A DNA stretch of 64,000 bases from Bacillota bacterium (GCA_023393165.1 JAEWMJ010000034.1:79469-143468); one strand, 5' to 3'; shown: positions 56,497 through 64,000, counted from the first letter of the stretch. Numbers and translations: made by a program. Notes: generated by a model from the letters alone, not told the origin.

Positions 56497-57281
56497 ATCC
56501 TCTTTGCGGATACTTTATACTTTTTCATTGTACGCAGGTTCACGACCATAAGAAGCGATATCACTATCACAAACATGATCGCGGATAAAGCGTTGATCAT
56601 TGGATTGATCCCCACCCTGGCCATGGAATAAATATACACCGACAGGTTCTGCGTCAGGCCCTGTGTGGTAAAAAAGCTGATTACAAAATCATCGAACGAC
56701 ATGGTAAACGCCAGCAGAAATCCGGTAAATATGCCCGGCATTATCTGCGGAAGCACCACTTTTTTCACCGCGTATGTGGGTGTTGCGCCCATGTCCAGCG
56801 CGGCCTCATAGGTCTGCGGGTCCATCTGCGTCAGTTTGGGCAGCACCGCAAGTATCACGTAAGGGATATTAAACGTGATATGCGCTAACAGCATGGTAAG
56901 ATAGCCCCTTGGCATATTGATGAAAATAAACAGGAGCAAAAGAGATATGCCGGTCACAATATCCGCGTTTATCATGGGGATATAGGTAATGTTTAAAACC
57001 GTGTTTCTGGACCTGCGCCTGAAGCTGTTGATTCCGACCGCAGCCAGCGTGCCTATCAGGGTAGCGGCAAGCGCGGATATCAGGGCCACGGACAGCGTTA
57101 CCCACACGGCGTTCCCAATCACGGGATCGCTGAATAGTTTTTCGTACCAGTGAAAGGAAAATCCCGACCATACCGCCATGTTTTTGGATTCGTTGAATGA
57201 AAAGAATATGAGGGTCGCTATGGGCAGGTACATAAATGCCAGAATGACGCCCAGATAAATCCGCGAAAGATGCTTTTTCAC
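56493..57281 (-). CDS. potC: Spermidine/putrescine ABC transporter permease
   Basis: 262 residues with about six membrane helices. The EAA loop contacting PotA is TYEAALDMGATPTYAVKKVVLPQIMPGI (split around 157-184), typical for PotC. Overlaps potB by 4 nt and potD by 4 nt, indicating tight translational coupling. Forms the inner-membrane channel together with PotB. Confidence 0.94.
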   Translation of the reverse strand: MKKHLSRIYLGVILAFMYLPIATLIFFSFNESKNMAVWSGFSFHWYEKLFSDPVIGNAVWVTLSVALISALAATLIGTLAAVGINSFRRRSRNTVLNITYIPMINADIVTGISLLLLFIFINMPRGYLTMLLAHITFNIPYVILAVLPKLTQMDPQTYEAALDMGATPTYAVKKVVLPQIMPGIFTGFLLAFTMSFDDFVISFFTTQGLTQNLSVYIYSMARVGINPMINALSAIMFVIVISLLMVVNLRTMKKYKVSAKRI

Positions 57282-58093
57282 AGAAGCCCCGCCCCCTCTC
57301 CGTCCTTATCGTTGCGTTTGAATATCCACATGGAAATAACCATGATGATCATAAGTACAATGGACAGCGCCGATCCGTAATGCCATTCGCTCATCAGCAC
57401 AAACTGGTTTTCGATCAGGTCGCCGTAGTATAAAAGATTGGAACCGCCAAGAAGCCTTGTGATGGCAAATGTGGTCATGGCGGGCATAAACACCATAATA
57501 ACGCCCGATACGATGCCCGGACGGGAAAGCGGCAGCACCACCCGCCAAAAACACTGCATCCTGTTTGCGCCCAGGTCTTCCGCAGCTTCCAGGCAGGATA
57601 AGTCCATCTTTTGGAATGTGGAGTAAATGGGCAAGACCATAAACGGCAAAAAATTATACACCAGGCCGAAAAGCACTGCGCCGGGCGTATATAAAAACTG
57701 CACGGGCGCGAGCCCAAGGCCGGTCAGCAATTGGTTTAAGATTCCGTTCATATCGAGGAGCGTGCGCCAGGCATAGGTGCGCAGCAAAAAGTTCATCCAC
57801 ATGGGCAGCAGGAACAATACCGTCACAATCGCCCCTGTTGACGATTTTAAACGGGACAGCAGATAAGCCGCCGGATACCCCAGCAGCAAACAAAAAAGCG
57901 TCGCTAAAAAGGCGAGCCACAGCGACCGCAGCAAAACTTCCATACTCAGGGGAGCGAACGCTTTTATAATATTATTCATCGTCAGGTTCATGGACGAATC
58001 GGTGAACGCATACAGAAAAACAAGAATCATTGGCGCTACGATAAACAGGATCATCCATACGACATAGGGAACGGCAAAAATCTTTCTCTTCAT
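57278..58093 (-). CDS. potB: Spermidine/putrescine ABC transporter permease
   Basis: 271 residues with six helices. N-terminal IFAVPYVVWMILFIVAPMILVFLYAF and the EAA loop LEAAEDLGANRMQCFWRVVLPLSRPGI (split around 174-200) match PotB. 13 bp after potA, 4-nt overlap with potC. Confidence 0.94.
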   Translation of the reverse strand: MKRKIFAVPYVVWMILFIVAPMILVFLYAFTDSSMNLTMNNIIKAFAPLSMEVLLRSLWLAFLATLFCLLLGYPAAYLLSRLKSSTGAIVTVLFLLPMWMNFLLRTYAWRTLLDMNGILNQLLTGLGLAPVQFLYTPGAVLFGLVYNFLPFMVLPIYSTFQKMDLSCLEAAEDLGANRMQCFWRVVLPLSRPGIVSGVIMVFMPAMTTFAITRLLGGSNLLYYGDLIENQFVLMSEWHYGSALSIVLMIIMVISMWIFKRNDKDGEGAGLL

Positions 58094-58106
58094 ACGGCCT
58101 CCCGTC

Positions 58107-59228
58107 CTATCGCAAAATTTCAGCAGTCCGGGAGTTTTCGAAACCCTCGTCTTCAGCCGGACGGGTACCCAGGTTATCGTACTCGCTCGTATGCATTACA
58201 TGTATGTCGTTGGGTTCCAGATGAAACCCGACTTTCGCGCCAACTTCAAAAAAATCGGTGGAATGCACGAGCCATTCAAAATTGTTTTCGCCAGTGACAC
58301 GTATTTCGTAATGTACGCCCATAAATATGATCGAGTCCACCTTGCCGGTGATATCGTCCGGGCTGTAATTACGGGTAATCTCAATGTCTTCCGGCCGCAC
58401 AACCACTTTCACCGGACCGCTGCCAAAGCCGGCGTCCAGGCATGCAAATTCCCTTCCGGCAAAGCGGACCTTGTAATCCTCGGGCATCACGGCGTCAATA
58501 ATGTTGCTTTCGCCAATAAAATCCGCGACAAAAGAATTGACGGGCTCGTTGTAGATGTCCTGGGGGGTGCCTACCTGCAGTATGACGCCCTTGTTCATGA
58601 CCACGATGGTATCCGACATGGTCAGGGCTTCTTCCTGGTCGTGCGTAACATAAATAAAAGTAATCCCCAGGCTGCGCTGCATCCTTTTGAGTTCAAGCTG
58701 CATTTCCTGCCTGAACTTCAGATCCAGCGCCCCTAAGGGCTCGTCCAATAAAAGGACTTCCGGTTCGCAGACAAGCGCCCTTGCGATCGCTACGCGCTGC
58801 TGCTGGCCGCCCGAAAGTTTTGCAATATTGCGGTCATCGTATCCCGACAATCCGACAAGCTTTAAAATATCCTGCACACGTTTTTTTATTTGATCTTTCG
58901 GAAGCTTTTTGATGTTAAGCCCAAAAGCGACGTTCTCAAAAACATTTAGATGCGGAAAAAGCGCATACCGCTGAAACACGGTATTTACCCTGCGCTTATA
59001 CGGCGGCACGTTCAGTATGGATTCTCCGAAAAACAGTATGTCCCCGCGCGTCGGCGTATCGAATCCGCCTATGATTCGAAGGAGCGTTGTCTTGCCGCAG
59101 CCGGACGGTCCTAAAAGCGTTAAGAATTCGTTTTCGCGTACATAAAGATTAATATCGGATAATACCGTGGTACCGTCAAACTGTTTGCTTACTCCAACCA
59201 AGTCTATGATCTTTTTCGACTTTGTCAC
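58107..59228 (-). CDS. potA: Spermidine/putrescine ABC transporter ATP-binding protein
   Basis: 373 residues. Walker A LGPSGCGKTTLLRII (about 39-53), Q-loop VFQRYALFPHLNV, signature KLSGGQQQRVAIARAL (about 137), Walker B LLLDEPLGALD (about 161), His switch YVTHDQEEAL, then the TOBE-like C-terminal regulatory domain (FAGREFACLDAGFGSGPVKVVVRPEDIEI, split). The open frame begins at a GTG (59228) that overlaps its own GGGAGG site, so initiation may occur further in (for example TTG 59201). Energises polyamine import. First gene of potABCD. Confidence 0.94.
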   Translation of the reverse strand: MTKSKKIIDLVGVSKQFDGTTVLSDINLYVRENEFLTLLGPSGCGKTTLLRIIGGFDTPTRGDILFFGESILNVPPYKRRVNTVFQRYALFPHLNVFENVAFGLNIKKLPKDQIKKRVQDILKLVGLSGYDDRNIAKLSGGQQQRVAIARALVCEPEVLLLDEPLGALDLKFRQEMQLELKRMQRSLGITFIYVTHDQEEALTMSDTIVVMNKGVILQVGTPQDIYNEPVNSFVADFIGESNIIDAVMPEDYKVRFAGREFACLDAGFGSGPVKVVVRPEDIEITRNYSPDDITGKVDSIIFMGVHYEIRVTGENNFEWLVHSTDFFEVGAKVGFHLEPNDIHVMHTSEYDNLGTRPAEDEGFENSRTAEILR

Positions 59229-59342
59229 CTCCCAACCGCATGGCTCAAAATCCCGGGTTTTATTTTAAAAAAACAAAAAAGTATTCTATACGATCCTCAC
59301 AAAAAGGAGGCTGATTTCAATTTTGTGTCTGCTTTAAATCCG

Positions 59343-59651
59343 TTAGTCTTTTTTATTGGATTTCTGGGCGAACTCTTCCATTTTGTCCGCAATGCTCTGG
59401 GCGATATCCCCGGCTTTCATGCCCGCCATATAAGTGGTGCGCGCTACGGCAGCAGTCGCCTCCGCAGCCTTCTTCTTTACAAATTCGCCGGTCTCTGTCA
59501 TTTTTTCTTTGGCGCCCTGCGCCATATCCATAGTCACTTCCTGCAGAACATCCATCGTATCCACAGCTTTGACTGCTATTTCTTCCGTTATGTCTATCGC
59601 TTTTTCAATAAAATCATTCGCAGCTTTGCCCGCTTTATCAAACGTTGCCAT
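59343..59651 (-). CDS. Helical apolipoprotein-like hypothetical protein, 102 aa
   Basis: Rich in Ala, Lys, Glu and Met; four amphipathic helical stretches (FDKAGKAANDFIEKAIDI; EIAVKAVDTMDVLQEVTMDM; AKEKMTETGEFVKKKAAEA; AGDIAQSIADKMEEFAQKS), with hydrophobic residues every 3-4 positions, as in LEA-like, phasin-like or YtxH-tail proteins. No signal peptide. A ribosome binding site GGGGTGCATATGT-type (AAAGGGGTG) is upstream of the ATG. Family not recognised. It lies between potA and the ribosomal operon. Confidence 0.6.
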   Translation of the reverse strand: MATFDKAGKAANDFIEKAIDITEEIAVKAVDTMDVLQEVTMDMAQGAKEKMTETGEFVKKKAAEATAAVARTTYMAGMKAGDIAQSIADKMEEFAQKSNKKD

Positions 59652-59770
59652 ACATATGCACCCCTTTTCTATTGGAGTTCGGTATCATTATACGACACGC
59701 ACCCTTAAAATACAACGATAAAAGCAACGGAAACCATAATACTAATCCACGATTAAAAATACAACGTTTG
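59652..59770. other. Non-coding spacer
   Basis: Upstream region of the helical protein gene, AT-rich, no supported gene. Continues into the R3 element. Confidence 0.5.
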
Positions 59771-60044
59771 AGCCTCAGTTGACAAAGTAGTAAACGCCCT
59801 AAGGGGCATCTATCGGTCTCCGGCGGCGTTCTCGTCCTCGCTTTGCAACCAGCAAAGCTTCGTCCTGCGGCCTTGCCGGGAACGAATATCTATCCCTTAG
59901 GGTTGAAGAGTTTACAGCCGGGCCATTTGTGTCAGGGCAAGGCAGACGACCGAAGGCATGGCGGAACCCATGACGAGGGAGACTAACGCGGCTATGGCGC
60001 GAATGGGCCGCTGCAAACCGTTTATTACCTTGCCAGCTGAGGCT
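59771..60044. repeat. R3: 274-bp inverted-repeat element with nested hairpins
   Basis: Outer arms AGCCTCAGTTGACAAAGTAG and TAAACG pair with the right end over 26 bp, 22 matching; the four differences are all transitions. Inside, CCCTAAGGG...ATCTATC...CCGGC pairs with GCCGGG...GATAT...CCCTTAGGG around a perfect GCTTTGC - AACCA - GCAAAGC hairpin. No open frame with a ribosome binding site. Possible non-autonomous mobile element or structured RNA. Confidence 0.65.
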
Positions 60045-60063
60045 AACTGCATATTAGTATAAG

Positions 60064-60104
60064 AAAAAAGGAAGTAATCCTTAAAACGGATTACAACCCT
60101 TTTT
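60064..60104 (-). terminator. Terminator of rplJL
   Basis: Minus strand GTAATCC / GGATTAC stem flanked by AAAAGGG and CCTTTTTTC, directly after the rplL stop at 60124. Confidence 0.8.
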
Positions 60105-60123
60105 CATTCAGTTCATTCTGAAA

Positions 60124-60498
60124 TTATTTCACTTCTACGTCTGCGCCGACTTCTTTCAGGGAAGCAGCCAGTTTTTCAGCTTCTGCCTTGGGAAGGGCTT
60201 CTTTAACGGTGTTGGGCGCGCCGTCAACCAGGTCTTTCGCTTCTTTCAGGCCAAGACCTGTAGCTTCGCGAACGACTTTGATAACCTTGATTTTCTCAGC
60301 GCCTGCAGCTTTCAGGACAACGTCGAATTCGGTTTTTTCTTCAGCGGGTTCCGCCGAAGCTGCCGCTGCGGGTGCAGCCGCTACGGCAACGGGAGCTGCG
60401 GCCGATACGCCGAATTTTTCTTCCAGTTCTTTAACAAGTTCAGCAAGCTCGAGAACGCTCATTTTCTCGATAGCTTCTATAATCTGTGCTTTATCCAT
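60124..60498 (-). CDS. rplL: 50S ribosomal protein L7/L12
   Basis: 124 residues. N-terminal dimer helix MDKAQIIEAIEKMSVLELAELVKELEEKFG, Ala-rich hinge (about 35-55), C-terminal domain EFDVVLKAAGAEKIKVIKVVREATGLGLKEAKDLVDGAP with the conserved factor-binding Lys residues. It forms the stalk that recruits translation GTPases. 35 bp after rplJ; the usual next gene rpoB is not found here. Confidence 0.98.
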   Translation of the reverse strand: MDKAQIIEAIEKMSVLELAELVKELEEKFGVSAAAPVAVAAAPAAAASAEPAEEKTEFDVVLKAAGAEKIKVIKVVREATGLGLKEAKDLVDGAPNTVKEALPKAEAEKLAASLKEVGADVEVK

Positions 60499-60533
60499 TT
60501 TAAATTACCTCCATAATAATCTATAAAATATTT

Positions 60534-61061
60534 TTAAGCTTCTTTTTGTTCTTTGATCGCATTCAGGGCGCATACAAACGCTCTTGGAACTCCGGACAGA
60601 ACGCCGACAAAGTTCGATATAGGCGCATTTAATGTACCCAGTAATTTTGCAACCAACACTTCCTTAGGCGGCAATTCCGCCAGATACTTGATCTGGTCGA
60701 TACCTACCACCTTGCCATCCAGCATTCCGCCTTTGATTTCGGTCTTCTTTGCCTTTTTGATAAAGTCAACCAAAATTTTTGCGGGAACGGCCGGATCGGT
60801 ATACCCGAATGCGCAAGCAGTCGGGCCCTGGAACAATTCTTCTGTTCCCGTAATACCCAGTTCGTTTGCAGCGCGTGTCAGCATGGTATTTTTGATAACC
60901 TTGTATTCAACGCCTGCCGAACGCATCTGATCGCGAAGGGCTGTTACTTCTTCAACTGTCAGTCCGCGGTAATCGAGAAGTACGACGCTCTGAGCTTTTT
61001 CAATTTTCTCTTTGACGCCGCTTACTACCGCTTCCTTCGCCTGCAATTTTTGCTCTTTCAC
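60534..61061 (-). CDS. rplJ: 50S ribosomal protein L10
   Basis: 175 residues, starting with GTG 61061 behind GGGGAGGTGAAACA. N-terminal rRNA-binding domain with VVLLDYRGLTVEEVTALRDQMRSAGVEYKVIKNTMLTRA, C-terminal helix carrying L7/L12 dimers. Expression is autoregulated by binding of L10-L12 to the leader at 61094-61202. Confidence 0.98.
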   Translation of the reverse strand: MKEQKLQAKEAVVSGVKEKIEKAQSVVLLDYRGLTVEEVTALRDQMRSAGVEYKVIKNTMLTRAANELGITGTEELFQGPTACAFGYTDPAVPAKILVDFIKKAKKTEIKGGMLDGKVVGIDQIKYLAELPPKEVLVAKLLGTLNAPISNFVGVLSGVPRAFVCALNAIKEQKEA

Positions 61062-61093
61062 TGTTTCACCTCCCCAAATAAAATCAAGAAACT

Positions 61094-61125
61094 AAAAAGC
61101 CTCTTTTGCCAAAGGCAAAAGAGGC
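61094..61125 (-). terminator. Leader terminator/attenuator of rplJL
   Basis: Minus strand GCCTCTTTTGCC - AAA/TTT loop - GGCAAAAGAGGC (12-bp perfect stem) followed by TTTTT, located between the L10 leader and the rplJ start, which suggests premature termination control. Confidence 0.8.
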
Positions 61126-61202
61126 CATAAATATATTTCCTCATTTTTACCTCGGCAGGATCATTTTTTTAAGCGGCAATGCCGCTCCTGCTGTCTTTGG
61201 CA
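61126..61202 (-). ncRNA. L10 leader (ribosomal protein L10-L12 binding mRNA leader)
   Basis: The minus-strand leader has CCAAAGACAGCAGGAG, the hairpin GCGGCATTGCCGC and ATCCTGCCGAGGTAAAAATGAGG; this is the conserved AGACAGCAGG...TCCTGCCGAGGTA core of the Firmicute L10 leader that folds with a kink-turn for L10. Confidence 0.85.
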
Positions 61203-61208
61203 TGTTTC

Positions 61209-61237
61209 ATGGTAACACATGTTGTATGTTTGGTCAA
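61209..61237 (-). promoter_or_regulatory. SigA promoter of rplJL
   Basis: Minus strand TTGACC (61237-61232), 17-bp spacer, TACCAT (61214-61209), placing the start near 61202 at the L10 leader. Confidence 0.65.
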
Positions 61238-61245
61238 GTGTTAAT

Positions 61246-61938
61246 TTAGATAAACCTTACCGGATTGATCTTTATGCCGGGGCCCATTGTGGATGCAATC
61301 ACAACGCTTTTCAGATACGTTCCTTTTGCAGCCGAAGGCTTCGCTTTTACAACCGCTTCCATCAGCACCCGCAGATTGTCCATGAGTTTATCCGCATCAA
61401 AGCTCTTTTTCCCGATGGGCACGTGTACGATAGCCGTTTTGTCTACGCGGTATTCAACCTTACCGGCTTTGATATCCGCAATAGCCTTTGAAACGTCCAT
61501 GGTAACCGTACCGGACTTCGGGTTGGGCATGAGGCCCTTTGGTCCCAAAACTCTACCGATGCGTCCCACCAGACCCATCATATCCGGGGTGGCTACGCAT
61601 ACGTCATAATCAAACCAGTTTTCTTTCTGGATTTTTTCGATCATCTCTTCCGCTCCGACGAAATCAGCGCCGGCAGCTTCAGCTTCCTTGGCCTTGTCGC
61701 CTTTTGCGAACACCAGAACGCGCACAACCTTACCTGTTCCGTGAGGCAGCACAACCGCGCCTCTCACCTGCTGATCCGCGTGACGCGGGTCAACGCCCAG
61801 CTTTACGGAAAGTTCGATGGTTTCATCGAATTTCGCAAGCGCGGTTTTGAGACAGACGTCGATGGCTTCCTTCGGATCGTATAATGTTGCTTTATCGAAC
61901 AGTTTCAAACTGTCTGCGTATTTCTTTCCTCTTTTCAT
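61246..61938 (-). CDS. rplA: 50S ribosomal protein L1
   Basis: 230 residues. MKRGKKYADSLKLFDKATLYDPKEAIDVCLKTA start, VVLPHGTGKVVRVLVFAKG, and GPKGLMPNPKSGTV (about 127) are L1 hallmarks. L1 shapes the E-site stalk and can repress its own mRNA. Directly follows rplK by 54 bp. Confidence 0.98.
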   Translation of the reverse strand: MKRGKKYADSLKLFDKATLYDPKEAIDVCLKTALAKFDETIELSVKLGVDPRHADQQVRGAVVLPHGTGKVVRVLVFAKGDKAKEAEAAGADFVGAEEMIEKIQKENWFDYDVCVATPDMMGLVGRIGRVLGPKGLMPNPKSGTVTMDVSKAIADIKAGKVEYRVDKTAIVHVPIGKKSFDADKLMDNLRVLMEAVVKAKPSAAKGTYLKSVVIASTMGPGIKINPVRFI

Positions 61939-61992
61939 TTAAAAACCTCCTGTGGTAAACGGGATGAACCCTCCCACTTTTCTTATTCCAGA

Positions 61993-62418
61993 TTAATCAA
62001 CTACTTCAATACCCATTGAACGGGCTGTTCCTGCAATCATGCTGATAGCAGAATCCAGGCTGGTTGTGTTCAGATCGGGCAGTTTGAGTTCCGCAACTTC
62101 GCGAACCTGCTGTTTGGTGATCTTTGCAACCTTGTTCTTGTTGGGAACGCTGGAAGCCTTCTCGATCTTGCAGGCACGTTTGATCAGAACGGGAGCCGGC
62201 GGCGTTTTCGTGATAAACGTAAACGAGCGGTCCGCATATACCGTAATAATAACAGGAACCACAAGTCCCGCCTGGCTGGCGGTTTTTTCATTGTACTGTT
62301 TGCAGAATTCCATGATATTTACGCCATGCTGTCCCAAAGCAGGACCTACCGGCGGCGCCGGAGTCGCTTTGCCTGCAGGAATCTGCAATTTTATGAATCC
62401 TGTCACCTTTTTTGCCAT
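61993..62418 (-). CDS. rplK: 50S ribosomal protein L11
   Basis: 141 residues. IKLQIPAGKATPAPPVGPALGQHGVNIMEFCKQYN is the N-terminal RelA/thiostrepton-contacting domain, and SMIAGTARSMGIEV the C-terminal rRNA-binding part. GGAGGTAACTAAA precedes the ATG. Confidence 0.98.
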   Translation of the reverse strand: MAKKVTGFIKLQIPAGKATPAPPVGPALGQHGVNIMEFCKQYNEKTASQAGLVVPVIITVYADRSFTFITKTPPAPVLIKRACKIEKASSVPNKNKVAKITKQQVREVAELKLPDLNTTSLDSAISMIAGTARSMGIEVVD

Positions 62419-62488
62419 TTTAGTTACCTCCTAAATATATGATGTGGTGCAAACGGATTTTAATCCTCCCACTCCAAAACAACATTTC

Positions 62489-62515
62489 AGACCGCTGATC
62501 GCCTCTCAGTGGTCT
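62489..62515. repeat. R1-like mini inverted repeat between nusG and rplK
   Basis: AGACCGCTGA - 7 nt - TCAGTGGTCT, the outer 10 bp of R1 ends without interior. No T run follows, so it is not a standard terminator; could be a minimal remnant or an mRNA processing hairpin. Confidence 0.5.
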
Positions 62516-62558
62516 TCATAATTTGCATATATATTTCAATCCAACCCCAAAGGGCAAG

Positions 62559-63146
62559 TTAAATTCGCTTAATTTGTACAAAATCGAGCTCTACCGAAGT
62601 ATCGCGTCCAAACATGGAAACCAGCACCTTTACCTTCTGGCGCTCCATATTTACTTCTTCCACGATGCCCACAAAGCTTTCCAGAGGACCGGAAATAACG
62701 ATAACGTTGTCCCCGACTTCCACATCAATGGATACGCGGACGTTTTCGATCCCCATTGTCCTGACTTCCGCATCCGTTAAAGGAATGGGCTTGCTGGAGG
62801 GCCCTACAAATCCCGTTACACCTCTGGTGTTGCGGACGACATACCAGGAATCGTCGGTCAGAAACATCTTGACCATCACATAGCCCGGAAACATTTTTTT
62901 GGACACATGCCTCTTTTTTCCGTTCTTGGTCTCGATGGTCTCTTCCATGGGCACCTTGATATCCAGGATCACGTCCTGCAGACTATGGTTTTCCACTGTT
63001 TTCTTCAGGTTATCCATAACCTTGTTTTCATAACCGGAATAAGTATAAACAACATACCAATAAGGTTTATCGGTTTTTTCCTGTTTTATAAACACCTTGT
63101 CGTCGTCACGAGGTTCCTTGTTTACACTTTTACTCTCTTCGTTCAA
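62559..63146 (-). CDS. nusG: Transcription termination/antitermination factor NusG
   Basis: 195 residues. A polar N-terminal extension of about 28 residues (NEESKSVNKEPRDDDK) precedes the NGN domain (YWYVVYTYSGYENKVMDNL; KMFPGYVMVKMFLTDDSWYVVRNTRGVTGFVG, split) and the KOW domain VEVGDNVIVISGPLESFVGIVEEVN. NusG binds RNA polymerase and couples it to ribosomes or Rho. 18 bp downstream of secE. Confidence 0.97.
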   Translation of the reverse strand: MNEESKSVNKEPRDDDKVFIKQEKTDKPYWYVVYTYSGYENKVMDNLKKTVENHSLQDVILDIKVPMEETIETKNGKKRHVSKKMFPGYVMVKMFLTDDSWYVVRNTRGVTGFVGPSSKPIPLTDAEVRTMGIENVRVSIDVEVGDNVIVISGPLESFVGIVEEVNMERQKVKVLVSMFGRDTSVELDFVQIKRI

Positions 63147-63164
63147 ATTATATCTCTCCTAAGC

Positions 63165-63434
63165 TCAGGATAAAAACATCTGAAATACTGTGCCGAGGCC
63201 CCAATCCATTAATCCGACGATAACCGCAAAAATGCCAATGAAAACGATAACGGCCAGGGAGGTCTTCATCAAATCAGGACCGGATGCCCATGTCGTCTTT
63301 TTCAGTTCGCCGATAACGTCTTTTACAAAACGCACCAGGCTCCTTCTTTTTTTCTTGTTTTTTTGTTGGGCAAGTTTCTTTTGTTCTTTTAATTGCCGAT
63401 CCTTTTCCTTGCCAAGCAATTTGGTTTTCGCCAT
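63165..63434 (-). CDS. secE: Preprotein translocase subunit SecE
   Basis: 89 residues. A charged N-terminal extension (KLLGKEKDRQLKEQKKLAQQKNKKKRR) leads into RFVKDVIGELKKTTWASGPDLMKTSLAVIVFIGIFAVIVGLMDWGLG, the conserved amphipathic helix and single transmembrane segment (split here for length). Part of SecYEG. Confidence 0.95.
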   Translation of the reverse strand: MAKTKLLGKEKDRQLKEQKKLAQQKNKKKRRSLVRFVKDVIGELKKTTWASGPDLMKTSLAVIVFIGIFAVIVGLMDWGLGTVFQMFLS

Positions 63435-63446
63435 TTTAAAACACCC

Positions 63447-63596
63447 CTACTTAGTTTCTTTGTGAACGGTATGTTTTTTGCAGAATTTGCAGTATTTGTT
63501 CAGTTCAAGTCTCTCCGGGTCGTTTTTTTTGTTTTTCATGGTGTCGTAGTTTCTCTGTTTGCATTCCTGACACGCCAGTGTGATCTTTACGCGCAT
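63447..63596 (-). CDS. rpmG: 50S ribosomal protein L33
   Basis: 49 residues from ATG 63596 (MRVKITLACQECKQRNYDTMKN) behind GGAGGGAAAATACA; a longer open frame to 63647 was rejected. Both CxxC pairs (CQEC, CKFC) are present, so it is the zinc-binding C+ form. 12 bp before secE, the classic rpmG-secE-nusG order. Confidence 0.97.
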   Translation of the reverse strand: MRVKITLACQECKQRNYDTMKNKKNDPERLELNKYCKFCKKHTVHKETK

Positions 63597-63713
63597 TGTA
63601 TTTTCCCTCCACAGCTTAAAAAAAGGCTTTGCGCCTTTTATATTCAATACTGGTAGATTCTATCACAATCAAGTGGTTCTGTCAATAAATATTTTGTCCC
63701 AGAGGCTTTGTTA

Positions 63714-63738
63714 CCTTTCTTTTGAAAAAAAGAAAGGC
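63714..63738. repeat. Inverted repeat related to 21054-21090
   Basis: CCTTTCTTTT - GAAA - AAAGAAAGG, the central part of the larger palindrome before the nfnB terminator, here next to the tuf terminator. Confidence 0.5.
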
Positions 63739-63741
63739 ATG

Positions 63742-63770
63742 AAAAAACCGCGGTTTTAAAGCCGCGGTTT
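63742..63770 (-). terminator. Terminator of tuf
   Basis: AAACCGCGG / CCGCGGTTT stem with a T6 run on the minus strand, 12 nt after the tuf stop. Confidence 0.85.
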
Positions 63771-63782
63771 CATATTCGTTTA

Positions 63783-64000
63783 TTATGAGTCGGTGAGCAT
63801 TTCCGAAACAGCGCCCGATCCAACGGTCCTGCCGCCTTCACGGATAGCGAATCTGAGGCCTTCTTCGATCGCAATGGGGGTGATCAGTTTGATCTCCATC
63901 CTGATGTTATCGCCCGGCATTACCATTTCCGTGCCTTCCGGCAGCGTGATCACGCCCGTAACGTCCGTTGTTCTGAAGTAGAACTGGGGACGGTATCCGT
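63783..64000 (-). CDS. tuf: Elongation factor Tu, C-terminal 72 codons (cut by window edge)
   Basis: Minus-strand reading from the right edge: YRPQFYFRTTDVTGVITLP, then MVMPGDNIRMEIKLITPIA and the end RFAIREGGRTVGSGAVSEM followed by LTDS and TAA. This is domain III of EF-Tu, which contacts aminoacyl-tRNA and EF-Ts. The 5' part lies outside. Followed by its own terminator before rpmG. Confidence 0.97.
   Translation of the reverse strand, partial: GYRPQFYFRTTDVTGVITLPEGTEMVMPGDNIRMEIKLITPIAIEEGLRFAIREGGRTVGSGAVSEMLTDS

Noticed and set aside
1..64000. CRISPR array, prophage, integrase or transposase genes
   Set aside because: No regularly spaced direct repeats of CRISPR size and no mobility-enzyme motifs were found on either strand; R1-R3 are non-coding.

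Overview
The window looks like a chromosomal segment of a strictly anaerobic, low-to-mid GC member of the Clostridia, possibly of the Christensenellales type (inference from gene content, not a database match). Supporting genes are an NfnAB-type ferredoxin:NADP oxidoreductase, 2-hydroxyacyl-CoA dehydratase-like proteins with a fused activator ATPase, type III pantothenate kinase, Bacillus-type glycyl-tRNA synthetase, separate PyrB and PyrI, an archaeal-type phosphoglycerate mutase homologue, and strong GGAGG ribosome binding sites with many GTG and TTG starts. No phage, insertion sequence with a transposase, CRISPR array or complete tRNA/rRNA gene was seen.

Layout: 0-3.5 kb carries cell-envelope glycosyltransferases (a GT28 lipid glycosyltransferase cut by the left edge, and a MurG) and an RNA methyltransferase. 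3.5-6.9 kb is repeat-rich with small proteins. 7-11.8 kb is uvrB-uvrA. 11.9-16.6 kb has a cupin, the panT-like/coaX/hom operon behind a 330-nt leader, and an unusual Cys/Gly-rich duplicated miniprotein. 16.7-31.2 kb is mostly housekeeping: glyQS, ferritin, a MATE pump, nfnB-nfnA-apgM, mscL, flavoproteins, an aminotransferase, NUDIX, typA.

31.3-36.7 kb is an accessory island of five paralogous ~268-residue helical proteins (DUF2935-like, a tentative assignment), split by a CDP-alcohol phosphatidyltransferase gene and followed by an XRE-type membrane regulator. The last two genes share an almost duplicated promoter region. 37.6-41.3 kb holds two TetR modules with visible operators (TetR+MFS and TetR+flavodoxin). 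41.5-45.4 kb is birA - radical SAM - cobQ. 46.2-49.8 kb is a HAD phosphatase plus two dehydratase-like proteins. 50-51.4 kb is pyrBI. 53-54.2 kb has three tiny membrane proteins. 54.3-59.2 kb is potABCD with an M29 aminopeptidase. 60-64 kb, on the minus strand, is tuf-rpmG-secE-nusG-rplK-rplA-[L10 leader]-rplJ-rplL, without rpoB directly after rplL.

Three families of inverted-repeat elements without coding capacity lie between genes: R1 (about seven full, partial or mini copies), R2 (two copies, each directly in the leader of a B-vitamin-related gene, panT and birA) and R3 (one 274-bp highly structured element). The best candidates for something undescribed are the R2/leader elements, the duplicated Cys-cluster miniprotein, the five-paralogue island with its shared promoters, and the fused dehydratase-activator protein.
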